Origin: Bacillota bacterium
GTDB lineage: Bacteria; Bacillota; Sulfobacillia; JAMDAP01; JAJYMS01
Length of the DNA stretch: 51,779 nucleotides
Reading direction: 5' to 3'
Assembly (NCBI GenBank): GCA_021786825.1
Contig: JAJYMS010000111.1
Location: forward strand, 1-51,779
Positions 32,725-40,915 of this stretch are shown in pieces (within the stretch, counting starts at the first letter, position 1; the number at the start of each line of letters is the position of its first letter). Position numbers and translations under genes: made by a program. The notes beneath the pieces are model-generated. The model ran no database searches, was not told where the DNA came from, and worked only from the letters and a program-made list of their open reading frames with translations.

Positions 32725-33525
32725 ATGTTACTGCGGCAGTACTGGCGCCAGGAAGCCCCCGGCCTCCTCGGCTGGAGCCTTGCCCTCGCGGCCAGCGTCT
32801 TCCTGATGGTGGGCCTTTATCCGGCCATCCGGGACAGCGCCGGCCTGCCCGAGGTCAACCGGATCGCGGAGCAGCTTCCACCGGCCATGAAGGCTTACAT
32901 GGGCGGCGTCACCGACCTGGCCAGCCTCGCCGGCTGGCTCCAGGTCAGCGTCTTCGGCACCGTGGCGACCGACCTGCTGCTGGTCTGGACCGCCCTGGCT
33001 TGCGCCGATATCTTGACCCGGGAAGTGGATCACCGCACGATGGAGTTCCTGCTCTCCCTGCCGGTCGGCCGGAGTCAGGTGCTGGGCAGCCGCTTCCTGG
33101 GGCTGGCGTTGAACCTGGCCGTTCTGCACGGCGTCCTGCTGGCCAGCACCGGCCTGGCGGTGACCTGGGTGGGCGGGGACGCCGATTGGCGGGCCTACGC
33201 CCTGGCAGCGCTGAACGCCTACCTGGTCCTCCTGGCCCTGGGCGGCCTGCTGCTGGCGCTGACGGTCTTCATCGACGACTACCCCCGCGGCCTGATGTCC
33301 ACCATGGGGGTGGGGATCATGGTCAACTTCCTCAACTTTGTCATCGAGCCGGGGAGCCGGCTCGCCTGGCTGCGGCGGCTGAGCTTCTTCCACTACTACG
33401 ACCCGGGCCAGGTGCTGCGCACCGCCACCGTCCCCTGGGACCGGGTTCTTTTCCTGACCCTGTCCGCCGCCGGCCTCGCCGGGCTGGCGGCATGGCTGTT
33501 CAACCGCAAGCAGCTCGCGGCCTAG
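32725..33525 (+). CDS. ABC-2 type transporter permease (second)
   Basis: The ATG at 32725 is preceded by GGGGTCGG. The 266-residue protein is a diverged paralogue of the first permease: it has the same six-helix plan and TREVDHRTMEFLLSLPVGR in place of the ARERDRGTIEFLLSLPL motif. The two genes look like an ancient tandem duplication. It converges with the glycosidase-like lipoprotein gene, 30 bases between stops. Confidence 0.85.
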   Translation: MLLRQYWRQEAPGLLGWSLALAASVFLMVGLYPAIRDSAGLPEVNRIAEQLPPAMKAYMGGVTDLASLAGWLQVSVFGTVATDLLLVWTALACADILTREVDHRTMEFLLSLPVGRSQVLGSRFLGLALNLAVLHGVLLASTGLAVTWVGGDADWRAYALAALNAYLVLLALGGLLLALTVFIDDYPRGLMSTMGVGIMVNFLNFVIEPGSRLAWLRRLSFFHYYDPGQVLRTATVPWDRVLFLTLSAAGLAGLAAWLFNRKQLAA

Positions 33526-33555
33526 CAGCTTGCCAAGGCCACGGCCCGGCTCGTC

Positions 33556-35244
33556 CTACCGCCCCTCCAACAGTCGGACCGGCGTCATACTGTTCGCCGC
33601 GTCCAGCGCTACCTGGCGCTCCCGTCCCCAGACGCGGTAGGTCACTCCGCCCTGGGTCCAGGATACCGCCACCCCGGGACCGCTGGCTTGGAGGGTCGCG
33701 TCCTGCCCGCGGGCCAGACGAACCGTTTCCTTCGGTGCCCCCGGCCGCTTCACCGCGGGGGGCCGATCCGGAAGGTTGTCGGCCGCCTCCGCTCCGGCGG
33801 CGCCGCCGGCCACCAGCCAGAGGGTGCCGCCGGTAATTCCCGCGTCGTTGGTGGGCAAGGGGTGCTCCGTAACCCACAATTCGGCGGTGTAGTCGCTGGC
33901 CCTGCCCTCGACGCGCAGGGAAAAAGCCTGTCCCTGCGCAACCTCGCCGACCTTGGCCGGCAGTTCCACCGCCAGCCGGCTGGGGATCAGGCTGTGCAAC
34001 CCCCCGAGCCACGCCGGATTGGGGGCCTTGGACGGCGTTTTGTCAATCAGGGACCAGTCCACGCCTTCCGTGTACCGGTTGCCGGCGTTCCAGACCAGAA
34101 ACGACCGGATCCCGGCGCCCGCCAGGGCCTGCAGTTCCGCCTCGACTTCCTTGGGACCATAGGGGGGCCAGCCCAGGTCGTAGTCCTGGATCCAGGGCCG
34201 CTGAACCTCCAGCGGGAGGTCGGCCGTGCGCTGCTCGGCGGCGGCGACGGTCTGCCACACCGTGTCGTAAGGGCGGGCGTTGGGGTTGGGGATGCCGAAT
34301 TCCCCCTTGGCGTAGAGCGAGGGGTAGTCCATCGGGGAGATGTAGTCCACCACACGGGCCATTTCCGGGTAGCTTTGGCCGACCCCCTGGTCGCCGGTGG
34401 TCACCGAGGTGATGCCGAAGACGTCGGCCGACACGGGCACCCCCGCCTGCCGCCGGATCGTTTTGCGCGCCTCCTTCAAGAAGCCGGTGACTTGCGCGAT
34501 CCGGTCCTGCGCCGGGGTGTTTTCGTTGTAGCCCGGCAACCGACTTTCCGGCAGCCGGATGTAGTCGTACTGGATTTCGTCAAACCCCGTCTTCGCCGCC
34601 GCCACGCCGATCTCGATGTTGTAGTCCCGCGCTTCGCGGCTCCAGGGGCTGAGCCAACTGATGCCGCGATAGTCGTGCCAAAGGCGACCGCCTTGTACCA
34701 CGGCCCACTTGGGGCTCTTGCGGGAGGCGTAGGGGTCCGCGAAGGTGACCACGCGCCCGATTACATAGACGCCGTTGGCGTGGAGCAACTGCAACATAGC
34801 CTTGATGTCGGCGATCTTGCCGGTGTCCGCGCCGATGGCGGAGGCCCGGGTGCCGGGCAGGTCGAAGGAGAGCCGCCCGTCGTCGTCCTTCACGTCGATC
34901 ACCAAGGTATTCAGGTGATTTCGTTGCACGTAGGACAACTCTTCGGCCAGGCGCCGGCTCGAGCCCGCCGTCCAGCCGGTGAGGTAGATGCCGCGCACGT
35001 GCTCCGGCGTCCTGAGGTGGAGCGGCGGAGCCGGGTGTTCAGCCGGCGGCCTGGGATCACCGACAGGCGGCGCAGAGCCCTTGGCGCCTCCGGCGGCGGA
35101 GGCTGGATCCGGGGACTCAGCGGCCACGGCCCGGGTGCCCCAGGTCACCCGCGGGGTCCTGCAACCGGAGAGTCCGGCCAGCACCGCCAGGAGCGCGATC
35201 CCCACCAAACCCGTACCGCCGAGCCGGCTGAACCAACGCTGCAT
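33556..35244 (-). CDS. glycosidase-like lipoprotein (DUF4015/GHL family)
   Basis: The ATG at 35244 follows GAGGGGG. The 562-residue protein starts with a signal ending LAGLSGC (lipid Cys28) and a low-complexity Pro/Ala linker. Residues about 80-410 are the DUF4015 putative glycosidase barrel: HVRGIYLTGW, LNTLVIDVKDDDGRLSFDLP, GFDEIQYDYIRLPE, SADVFGITS and YISPMDYPSLYAKG. The remaining 150 residues resemble a beta-rich domain with VTYRVWGRERQVALDA. It is probably anchored outside the membrane and acts on a polysaccharide or cell-wall glycan; the substrate is unknown. It is divergent from the menaquinone operon. Confidence 0.85.
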   Translation of the reverse strand: MQRWFSRLGGTGLVGIALLAVLAGLSGCRTPRVTWGTRAVAAESPDPASAAGGAKGSAPPVGDPRPPAEHPAPPLHLRTPEHVRGIYLTGWTAGSSRRLAEELSYVQRNHLNTLVIDVKDDDGRLSFDLPGTRASAIGADTGKIADIKAMLQLLHANGVYVIGRVVTFADPYASRKSPKWAVVQGGRLWHDYRGISWLSPWSREARDYNIEIGVAAAKTGFDEIQYDYIRLPESRLPGYNENTPAQDRIAQVTGFLKEARKTIRRQAGVPVSADVFGITSVTTGDQGVGQSYPEMARVVDYISPMDYPSLYAKGEFGIPNPNARPYDTVWQTVAAAEQRTADLPLEVQRPWIQDYDLGWPPYGPKEVEAELQALAGAGIRSFLVWNAGNRYTEGVDWSLIDKTPSKAPNPAWLGGLHSLIPSRLAVELPAKVGEVAQGQAFSLRVEGRASDYTAELWVTEHPLPTNDAGITGGTLWLVAGGAAGAEAADNLPDRPPAVKRPGAPKETVRLARGQDATLQASGPGVAVSWTQGGVTYRVWGRERQVALDAANSMTPVRLLEGR

Positions 35245-35373
35245 GTGCGGCCCCCTCTATCGCTTCGCGTCGAGTACTCCCGACCTTTCGACGGTATTCG
35301 CGTCCGTCGGTTCCAGCTTAGACACGTAGAAGCCAAAAGGGAATCAGTAATCCGCTGGTAAGCCGGTCACCTC

Positions 35374-35402
35374 TTGTATCAGGGCAGCCGGCGCCATATA
35401 AT
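35374..35402 (+). promoter_or_regulatory. sigma-A promoter of the menaquinone operon
   Basis: TTGTAT (35374-35379), a 17-base spacer and a perfect TATAAT (35397-35402) give a near-consensus promoter. It lies about 38 bases upstream of the first gene's GTG, leaving a short leader with the ribosome binding site GGGGAG at 35427-35432. This is the best promoter in the window. Confidence 0.7.
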
Positions 35403-35439
35403 GAACTGGAGTTCAATCTTTCCTCGGGGAGATGATCCA

Positions 35440-36318
35440 GTGTCGGACGCGCCCTTGCCCCCGGAGCGGATCCCCCGCGCCTCTCTTGCGGTGATCGGCG
35501 GTTCGGGCACCTTCTCGAGCCGATTCCCGGAGGATTTGGAGGATCCAGCAGTACGGGTGTTGGCCAAGAACCTGCGGTTTGACACGCCTTACGGCCCCAG
35601 CCCCCTCTTCAAGCTGTTCAGCCTGTCCGCGGCCGCGGGAGAGGAGAAGCTGGTGCTGACGGTCAAGATGCACGGGCGCCGTTTCGGGGTCACCGCGGCG
35701 GACGCCTCGCGGCAGGTCTTCTGGGTGTTCCAGCAGGCGGGGGTTAAGAAGATCCTGGCCGAGGGCGGCGTCGGCGGCGCCAACCACCTGCTGGAGCTGC
35801 GCGACATGGTGGTCCCCGACGACTACATCGACCTGTCCCTGCGGCGCGACGTCGATCTGGGAGGCCCCTACCTGGGGGTGATGCGCCGCCCCGTCTGTTC
35901 CCAGCTCGCCCAGGAACTGATCCGGGCGGCGAACGCTCACGCCCGCCGTCATCAGGACCGGCGCGTTTTCGGCCGCGGCGTGTACGCCGTGACCGACGGG
36001 CGCCATTTTGAGAGCGTCGCTGAGGTTGCCATGCTGCGGCGCCTGGGGGCCGACATCGTGGGGATGACCATGTGCCCGGAGGTCTACCTGGCGCGTGAGA
36101 TCGGGGCCTGCTACGCCGGCCTTTACATCGTGGTCAACTATGGCGAAGGGGTGATCCGCGAATGGAACCACGCCGACCTCGAGCAGATTTTCTACGAGGA
36201 GGCGCGGCCGGTCGGCCGCATGCTGCTGGAAGCCCTGCGCCGGACCGGCGAGGACCAGGGTTGCGGCTGCCCGGATTTGCGCAAGCCCACCCTGCTGGTG
36301 GAAAGGCCTGAGGAGTGA
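35440..36318 (+). CDS. MTAP/PNP-fold nucleoside-cleaving enzyme of the futalosine cluster
   Basis: GTG 35440 follows GGGGAG by 7 bases. The 292-residue protein has the phosphorylase fold: IGGSGTF at 19-25, MHGRRF at 77-82, the GMTMCPEVYLARE block (208-220) with ribose-binding Met209, and VVNYG at 231-235. Compared with human MTAP, the phosphate-binding Arg of RHG is Met77, the TTA segment is EGG (108-110), and Asp220 aligns with Asn233. It may therefore be a hydrolase or prefer a 6-oxopurine. Being first in the mqn operon, it likely cleaves futalosine, aminofutalosine or the by-product 5'-deoxyadenosine; MqnB is otherwise absent here. Confidence 0.75.
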   Translation: MSDAPLPPERIPRASLAVIGGSGTFSSRFPEDLEDPAVRVLAKNLRFDTPYGPSPLFKLFSLSAAAGEEKLVLTVKMHGRRFGVTAADASRQVFWVFQQAGVKKILAEGGVGGANHLLELRDMVVPDDYIDLSLRRDVDLGGPYLGVMRRPVCSQLAQELIRAANAHARRHQDRRVFGRGVYAVTDGRHFESVAEVAMLRRLGADIVGMTMCPEVYLAREIGACYAGLYIVVNYGEGVIREWNHADLEQIFYEEARPVGRMLLEALRRTGEDQGCGCPDLRKPTLLVERPEE

Positions 36319-36325
36319 AGGCGTC

Positions 36326-37420
36326 GTGACCGGGATCGCGGCGAAAGTGCGGCGAGGGGAGCGACTCTCCGCCGCGGAAGGGCTGCAACTGCTGACTTCC
36401 ACCGACCTGCTGACCCTCGGGCGCCTGGCGGACCAGGCCCGGCGCGACAAAGTCGGCGACGCGGTCTACTTCGTGGTGAACACCCACCTCAACCACACCA
36501 ACGTGTGCTGGTTGAACTGCAAGTTCTGCGCCTTCTCCCGCCGCCCAGGGGACCCCGAAGCCTACCTCATGGACCCTGAGGAGGTCGAGTCGCGGTGCGC
36601 CTCCCTGGCGGGCCGAGGATTCCGGGAACTGCACATCGTGGGGGGAGTGCATCCCGGGCTGAGGCTGGAGTACTACGAGGCCATCCTCCGCGCGGCGCGG
36701 CGCCGGTTGCCGGAGATCATGATCCAGGCCTTCACCGCGGTGGAGGTGGACTACCTGGCCGGCAAGGCCGGCCTCAGCCTTTCCGCTTGCCTGGAGCGCT
36801 TGCGCGCGGCCGGGCTGGACGCGTTGCCGGGTGGCGGGGCGGAGATTTTCGCCCCCCGGGTGCGGGAACTGGTCTGCCCCCACAAGATCGGCGCCGACCG
36901 TTGGCTGGAGGTGCACGCGGCGGCCCACGCCCTGGGGATCCGCTCCAACGCCACGCTGCTGTACGGTCACTTGGAGCGACCGGACGAGGTCGTGGACCAC
37001 CTCATCCGCCTGCGGGAGTTGCAGGACCACACGGGCGGATTTCTGGCCTTCGCCGGCTTTGCCTTTCACCCCGAGAATACCGCCCTGGCCCGGGAGTACG
37101 GGCTTTCCGGGGAAACCACCGGCTACGAGGACCTGCGCCTGCTCGCCGTCGCGCGGCTGCTGCTGGACAACTTTGCCCACGTGAAGGCCTTCTGGATGAC
37201 CATGGGGCTGAAACTGGCCCAGGTTTCGCTGAGCTTCGGGGTGAACGATTTGGACGGCACGGTGATGGAGGAGCGGATCGTGCACGCCGCGGGGGCCGAG
37301 ACCGGCCAGATGGTGCCCAAGGAGGAGTTCATCGAACTGATTCGCCAGGCCGGCCGGGTGCCGGTTGAACGCGACACGCTCTACCGCGTCATCCGGACCT
37401 ATCAGGCACCGCGCAGTTGA
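36326..37420 (+). CDS. mqnE: aminofutalosine synthase MqnE (radical SAM), copy 1
   Basis: GTG 36326 follows GAGGAG in the previous gene's end. The 364-residue radical SAM enzyme has the 4Fe-4S motif Cys61-x3-Cys65-x2-Cys68 in CWLNCKFC, LHIVGGVHPGL, FTAVEVDYLA, the LDALPGGGAEIFAPRVR block and NDLDGTVMEE. MqnE adds the 5'-deoxyadenosyl radical to the MqnA product, forming aminofutalosine. A second MqnE-like gene lies beyond mqnA, so the two are labelled copy 1 and copy 2; which is the main enzyme is unclear. Confidence 0.88.
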   Translation: MTGIAAKVRRGERLSAAEGLQLLTSTDLLTLGRLADQARRDKVGDAVYFVVNTHLNHTNVCWLNCKFCAFSRRPGDPEAYLMDPEEVESRCASLAGRGFRELHIVGGVHPGLRLEYYEAILRAARRRLPEIMIQAFTAVEVDYLAGKAGLSLSACLERLRAAGLDALPGGGAEIFAPRVRELVCPHKIGADRWLEVHAAAHALGIRSNATLLYGHLERPDEVVDHLIRLRELQDHTGGFLAFAGFAFHPENTALAREYGLSGETTGYEDLRLLAVARLLLDNFAHVKAFWMTMGLKLAQVSLSFGVNDLDGTVMEERIVHAAGAETGQMVPKEEFIELIRQAGRVPVERDTLYRVIRTYQAPRS

Positions 37421-37439
37421 TTCCGCAAGGGAGAGGGTT

Positions 37440-38291
37440 GTGACGCTTCGCCTGGGATGTATCGATTACCTGAACACCCTGCCGGTCCAGTTCGGCGTCG
37501 AGACCGGCGTGGTCCCCTGCGCCGCCCGCCTGGTGAAGGGAACCCCCGCCGAGCTCAACGAGCTCTTTGGGCAGGGGAAGGTCGACGCCGCTCCCATCTC
37601 CTCCATCCAGTACGCCCGGTTGCACCGGGAGGCCCTGGTCCTGCCGGGGCTTTGCGTGGCCGCGGCCGGCGAGGTGCGAAGCATCCTGCTCTTCTCCCAC
37701 CGCCCGCCCCGGGAGCTCGAGGGAGGTGAGGTGGCCTTGACCACCGCCTCGGCCACCTCCGTCGTCCTGGCGCGGATCCTGCTGGAGCGTTACTACCGGG
37801 TCGCGGTGGGCTATCGGGCGGCGAGGCCGATCCTGCCCGAGATGCTGGAACGGGCGGAGGCGGCCCTGCTGATCGGGGACGACGCTCTGCGCGCCGCCGA
37901 GGAGGAGCGCCGGCGGGGGGAACTGGTCATCACCGACCTGGGGGAGGCTTGGCGGGAGTGGACCGGGGAAGCGATGGTCTACGCCCTCTGGGCCGTCCGG
38001 GAGGAGGTCGCCGTCCGCCAGCCGGCCGAGTTGGCTGCCTTGGCGGGGGCCCTGGCGACCAGCCTGCAGTACGGCCGGTCGCACCGGGAGGAGCTGGTGG
38101 GCTACGGAGCCGGGCGGGCGGGGCTGCCGCTGCCCACGGTGCGGCGTTACTTTGATACCATCGAGAACGAATTAACCCCCGCTCTGGAGCGGGGACTGAT
38201 GACCTACTTCCGGTGGGCGCTGGCGGTCGGAGCGTTACCGGACCTGCCTGGGTTGCGGTTCTGGGTTCCCCGGGAGGAGATGGTCGGGTGA
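37440..38291 (+). CDS. mqnA: chorismate dehydratase MqnA
   Basis: GTG 37440 follows AGGGAGAGG. The 283-residue protein has the MqnA signature LGCIDYLNTLPVQFGVE, GTPAELNELFGQGKVDAAPISS, and the C-terminal FDTIENELTPALERGLMTYFRW. It dehydrates chorismate to 3-[(1-carboxyvinyl)oxy]benzoate, the first committed step of the futalosine route. The fold is a periplasmic-binding type without a signal peptide. It ends overlapping the next start (GTGA). Confidence 0.93.
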   Translation: MTLRLGCIDYLNTLPVQFGVETGVVPCAARLVKGTPAELNELFGQGKVDAAPISSIQYARLHREALVLPGLCVAAAGEVRSILLFSHRPPRELEGGEVALTTASATSVVLARILLERYYRVAVGYRAARPILPEMLERAEAALLIGDDALRAAEEERRRGELVITDLGEAWREWTGEAMVYALWAVREEVAVRQPAELAALAGALATSLQYGRSHREELVGYGAGRAGLPLPTVRRYFDTIENELTPALERGLMTYFRWALAVGALPDLPGLRFWVPREEMVG

Positions 38292-39418
38292 GCGGGGGAG
38301 AAGGGGTCCGGGTCAGTCCTGTCGTTCTCCGGGTCGCCCCGGAGCTGGGCGAAGTCGTCCGGAAGGTCCAGGCGGGGGAGCGCCTGGGGCCCCAGGACGG
38401 GCTCCTCCTGATGCGGACGGAGAACCTGATGGCGGTCGGCCAACTGGCCAACGAGGCGCGCCGCCGGCGGGCGGGGAACCGCGTCTATTTCAACAACAAC
38501 GCCCATATCAACTACTCCAATGTCTGCGCCATCCACTGCCGGTTTTGCGCCTTCGGCCGGGCCCGGCAGGAGCCCGGGGCCTACACCATGACCCGGGGGG
38601 AAATCCTTGAACTGGCCCAGACCTACGCCCAGGCCGGCGTCACCGAACTGCACATCGTGGGGGGTAACCACCCCGATCTCCCCCTGGAGTTTTTCGAAGC
38701 GACCCTCCGGAGCCTGCGCGAGGCCCTCCCGGCGGTGCACCTGAAGGCCCTCACGGCGGTGGAGATCGACCACCTGGCGAACCTGGCGGGAATAGGCCCC
38801 GAGGCGGTCCTGCGGCGGCTGCAGGCCGCCGGACTGGGCTCCCTGCCCGGCGGCGGGGCGGAGAATTTCAGCCCCCGCGTGCGGGCCTTGATCTGCCCGG
38901 CCAAGATCTCCGGGCGGCGGTGGCTGGAGATTCACCGCCTGGCCCACGGCCTGGGGATCCGTTCCACCGCCACGATGCTTTACGGGACGGTGGAGACCGC
39001 GGAGGAGGTCATCGATCACCTGCTGGCCCTGCGGGAGCTGCAGGACCAGACCGGAGGGTTCCAGGCCTTCGTTCCGCTGGCCTTTCATCCCCGGAACACC
39101 GGCCTGGACTACCTCCCCGGCCCGACCGGCCAGGACGACCTGCGGATGGTGGCCGTGGCCCGGCTGATGCTGGACAATTTCAAGTACCTCAAGGCCTACT
39201 GGGTGATGCTCACCCCGCGGCTGGCCCAGGTCGCCCTTGCCTTCGGGGCCAACGACCTGGACGGGACGGTGCGCCGGGAGCGCATCTCCCACGAGGCCGG
39301 GGCGACCAGTCCCCAGGAACAGACCAAGGAAGATTTCCTGCGCGCGATTCGCGAAGTCGGGCTCGTTCCCGCCGAGCGGGACACCCTCTATCGCGTCGTC
39401 CGGGAGTATCCCGCGTGA
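38288..39418 (+). CDS. aminofutalosine synthase MqnE-like radical SAM protein, copy 2
   Basis: GTG 38288 overlaps the mqnA stop. The 376-residue enzyme has Cys80-x3-Cys84-x2-Cys87 in CAIHCRFC and aligns end to end with copy 1: LHIVGGNHPDLPLEF, LTAVEIDHLANLAG, LGSLPGGGAENFSPRVR and NDLDGTVRRER. Its GGFQAFVPLAFHP is nearer the common MqnE form than copy 1's GGFLAFAGFAFHP. It could be the main enzyme, a subunit, or a paralogue with a different substrate. Confidence 0.85.
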   Translation: MSGGEGVRVSPVVLRVAPELGEVVRKVQAGERLGPQDGLLLMRTENLMAVGQLANEARRRRAGNRVYFNNNAHINYSNVCAIHCRFCAFGRARQEPGAYTMTRGEILELAQTYAQAGVTELHIVGGNHPDLPLEFFEATLRSLREALPAVHLKALTAVEIDHLANLAGIGPEAVLRRLQAAGLGSLPGGGAENFSPRVRALICPAKISGRRWLEIHRLAHGLGIRSTATMLYGTVETAEEVIDHLLALRELQDQTGGFQAFVPLAFHPRNTGLDYLPGPTGQDDLRMVAVARLMLDNFKYLKAYWVMLTPRLAQVALAFGANDLDGTVRRERISHEAGATSPQEQTKEDFLRAIREVGLVPAERDTLYRVVREYPA

Positions 39419-40512
39419 TCGGGCCGCCACGAATGCTTGGGCCTGACGCTGGCGCGGTCCTGGAGAAGGCCCTGGACGGCCGGCGGCTGGAGGTGGAGGA
39501 GGGCCTGAGCCTCTTGCAGGCGGCGGATCTGGCCGAACTGGCGGCCGCGGCCGGGGAGGTGGCCCGGCGGCGCCACCCCGACCGGACGGTCACCTTCGTG
39601 GTGGACCGCAACATCAACTACACCAACATCTGCGTGACCCGGTGCCGCTTTTGCGCTTTTCACCGTTCCGCCGGCGACCCTGATGCCTATGTGCTCCCGC
39701 TGGAGGAAATTCTGGCCAAGGTGGAGGAGGCGGTCGCCCTCGGGGCCACCCAGCTCCTGATCCAAGGCGGGCACCATCCCACGCTGAAGTTCGACTACTA
39801 CCTGGAGATGTGCCGGCGCATCCGGGACCGCTTTCCCCAGGTGGACGTGCACTCTTTCTCGCCGTCGGAGGTGCTGCACTTCTCGCGCACCTACCGGCTG
39901 CCCGTCCGCCGGGTGCTGGAGGAACTGCGGGGGGCCGGCCTGGCCTCTCTGCCGGGCGGGGGCGCGGAGATCCTGGACGACCGGGTGCGGGGGGCGGTGT
40001 CCCCGGCCAAGAACACCTGGAGTGAATGGATGGGGGTGATGGAGGCAGCCGCCGACCTCGGGTTGAAGGCTACGGCGACCATGATGTTCGGCCACGTGGA
40101 AACCCTGGAGGAACGCATCCTGCACCTGGAGCGGATCCGGCAGGTGCAGGACCGGAAGGGGGTCTTCCGGGCCTTCATTCCGTGGACGTATCAACCCGGC
40201 AACACTCGGCTGGGGGGAACCGCGGCCAGCGCCTTCGACTACCTGCGCACGGTGGCTGTTTCGCGCCTGTACCTGGACAACGTCGAGAACCTGCAGGCGT
40301 CGTGGGTCACCCAGGGGGGCAAGGTGGCCCAACTCTCCCTGGACTGCGGGTGCAACGACTTCGGAGGGACGATGCTGGAGGAGAACGTCGTCCGCTCCGC
40401 CGGGGTGAGTTTCCGCCTGAGCCAGGCGGAGGTGATCGCGCTGATCCGGGGGGCCGGAAGGCAGCCGGCGAAACGAAACACCCGCTACGAAATCCTGGAA
40501 CGGTATGACTAA
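39415..40512 (+). CDS. mqnC: cyclic dehypoxanthine futalosine synthase MqnC (radical SAM)
   Basis: GTG 39415 overlaps the previous stop. The 365-residue enzyme has DRNINYTNICVTRCRFCAF with Cys73, Cys77 and Cys80, the MqnC-typical LIQGGHHPTLKFDYY, FSPSEVLHF, and the C-terminal LDCGCNDFGGTMLEENV. MqnC cyclises dehypoxanthine futalosine and releases 5'-deoxyadenosine. A hairpin follows its stop. The next step enzyme, MqnD, is not in the window. Confidence 0.93.
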   Translation: MIGPPRMLGPDAGAVLEKALDGRRLEVEEGLSLLQAADLAELAAAAGEVARRRHPDRTVTFVVDRNINYTNICVTRCRFCAFHRSAGDPDAYVLPLEEILAKVEEAVALGATQLLIQGGHHPTLKFDYYLEMCRRIRDRFPQVDVHSFSPSEVLHFSRTYRLPVRRVLEELRGAGLASLPGGGAEILDDRVRGAVSPAKNTWSEWMGVMEAAADLGLKATATMMFGHVETLEERILHLERIRQVQDRKGVFRAFIPWTYQPGNTRLGGTAASAFDYLRTVAVSRLYLDNVENLQASWVTQGGKVAQLSLDCGCNDFGGTMLEENVVRSAGVSFRLSQAEVIALIRGAGRQPAKRNTRYEILERYD

Positions 40513-40517
40513 AGGAA

Positions 40518-40536
40518 CGGCCCCGGGGAGGGGCCG
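40518..40536. terminator. terminator hairpin between mqnC and the DUF1540 gene
   Basis: CGGCCCC (40518-40524) and GGGGCCG (40530-40536) form a 7-bp stem with a 5-base loop, followed on the plus strand by CTCTTCCTTACT, modestly T-rich. It ends the menaquinone operon and perhaps the convergent small gene. Confidence 0.6.
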
Positions 40537-40543
40537 CTCTTCC

Positions 40544-40768
40544 TTACTGCTTGGCGTTCTTGGAGACGAAAGTTCTACAGCAGGTGTGTTCCGAGGTAGT
40601 CGCCCGCGGACGTGCCGTCGATCCGACGGTGCCCACCTCCATGGTCGCGCCGCCGGGGGCGGCGGTCCGGTTGTGCTCTACCATGATTCTGTCGGCCTTG
40701 CAGCGATCCCCGCTCCCCCAGTAGTGGCAGGCGTCGACAATGCAGCCGATCTCCTGGCTACCAGCCAT
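40544..40768 (-). CDS. DUF1540 domain protein, second copy
   Basis: ATG 40768 has a perfect AAAGGAGGTGA upstream; a start at 40792 would bypass it. The 74-residue product begins MAGSQEIGCIVDACHYWG with Cys-x4-Cys-x8-Cys and a terminal HTCCRTF. It shares the metal-binding DUF1540 pattern with the copy at 12357-12602 (Cys-x4-Cys-x7-Cys) but little else. The function is unknown. It lies between the menaquinone operon and the DUF554 gene. Confidence 0.72.
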   Translation of the reverse strand: MAGSQEIGCIVDACHYWGSGDRCKADRIMVEHNRTAAPGGATMEVGTVGSTARPRATTSEHTCCRTFVSKNAKQ

Positions 40769-40915
40769 GGCTTCACCTCCTTTCCCAGGCATTATTGCCC
40801 AACCGCGGCCGGTTCATTCGGTGCGCAGCGGTGGGACGACCGCCCGGCAAAGAGGAAATCGGCCGTGGCTGTAGAATTTTCCTGGGGTTTCAGCCGGGGG
40901 AGGTAGCTTGGCCGC

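Noticed and set aside
35374-35439. Start of the phosphorylase-fold gene at 35374 or 35401
   Set aside because: Both positions fall on or before the -10 TATAAT; GTG 35440 has GGGGAG at correct spacing.
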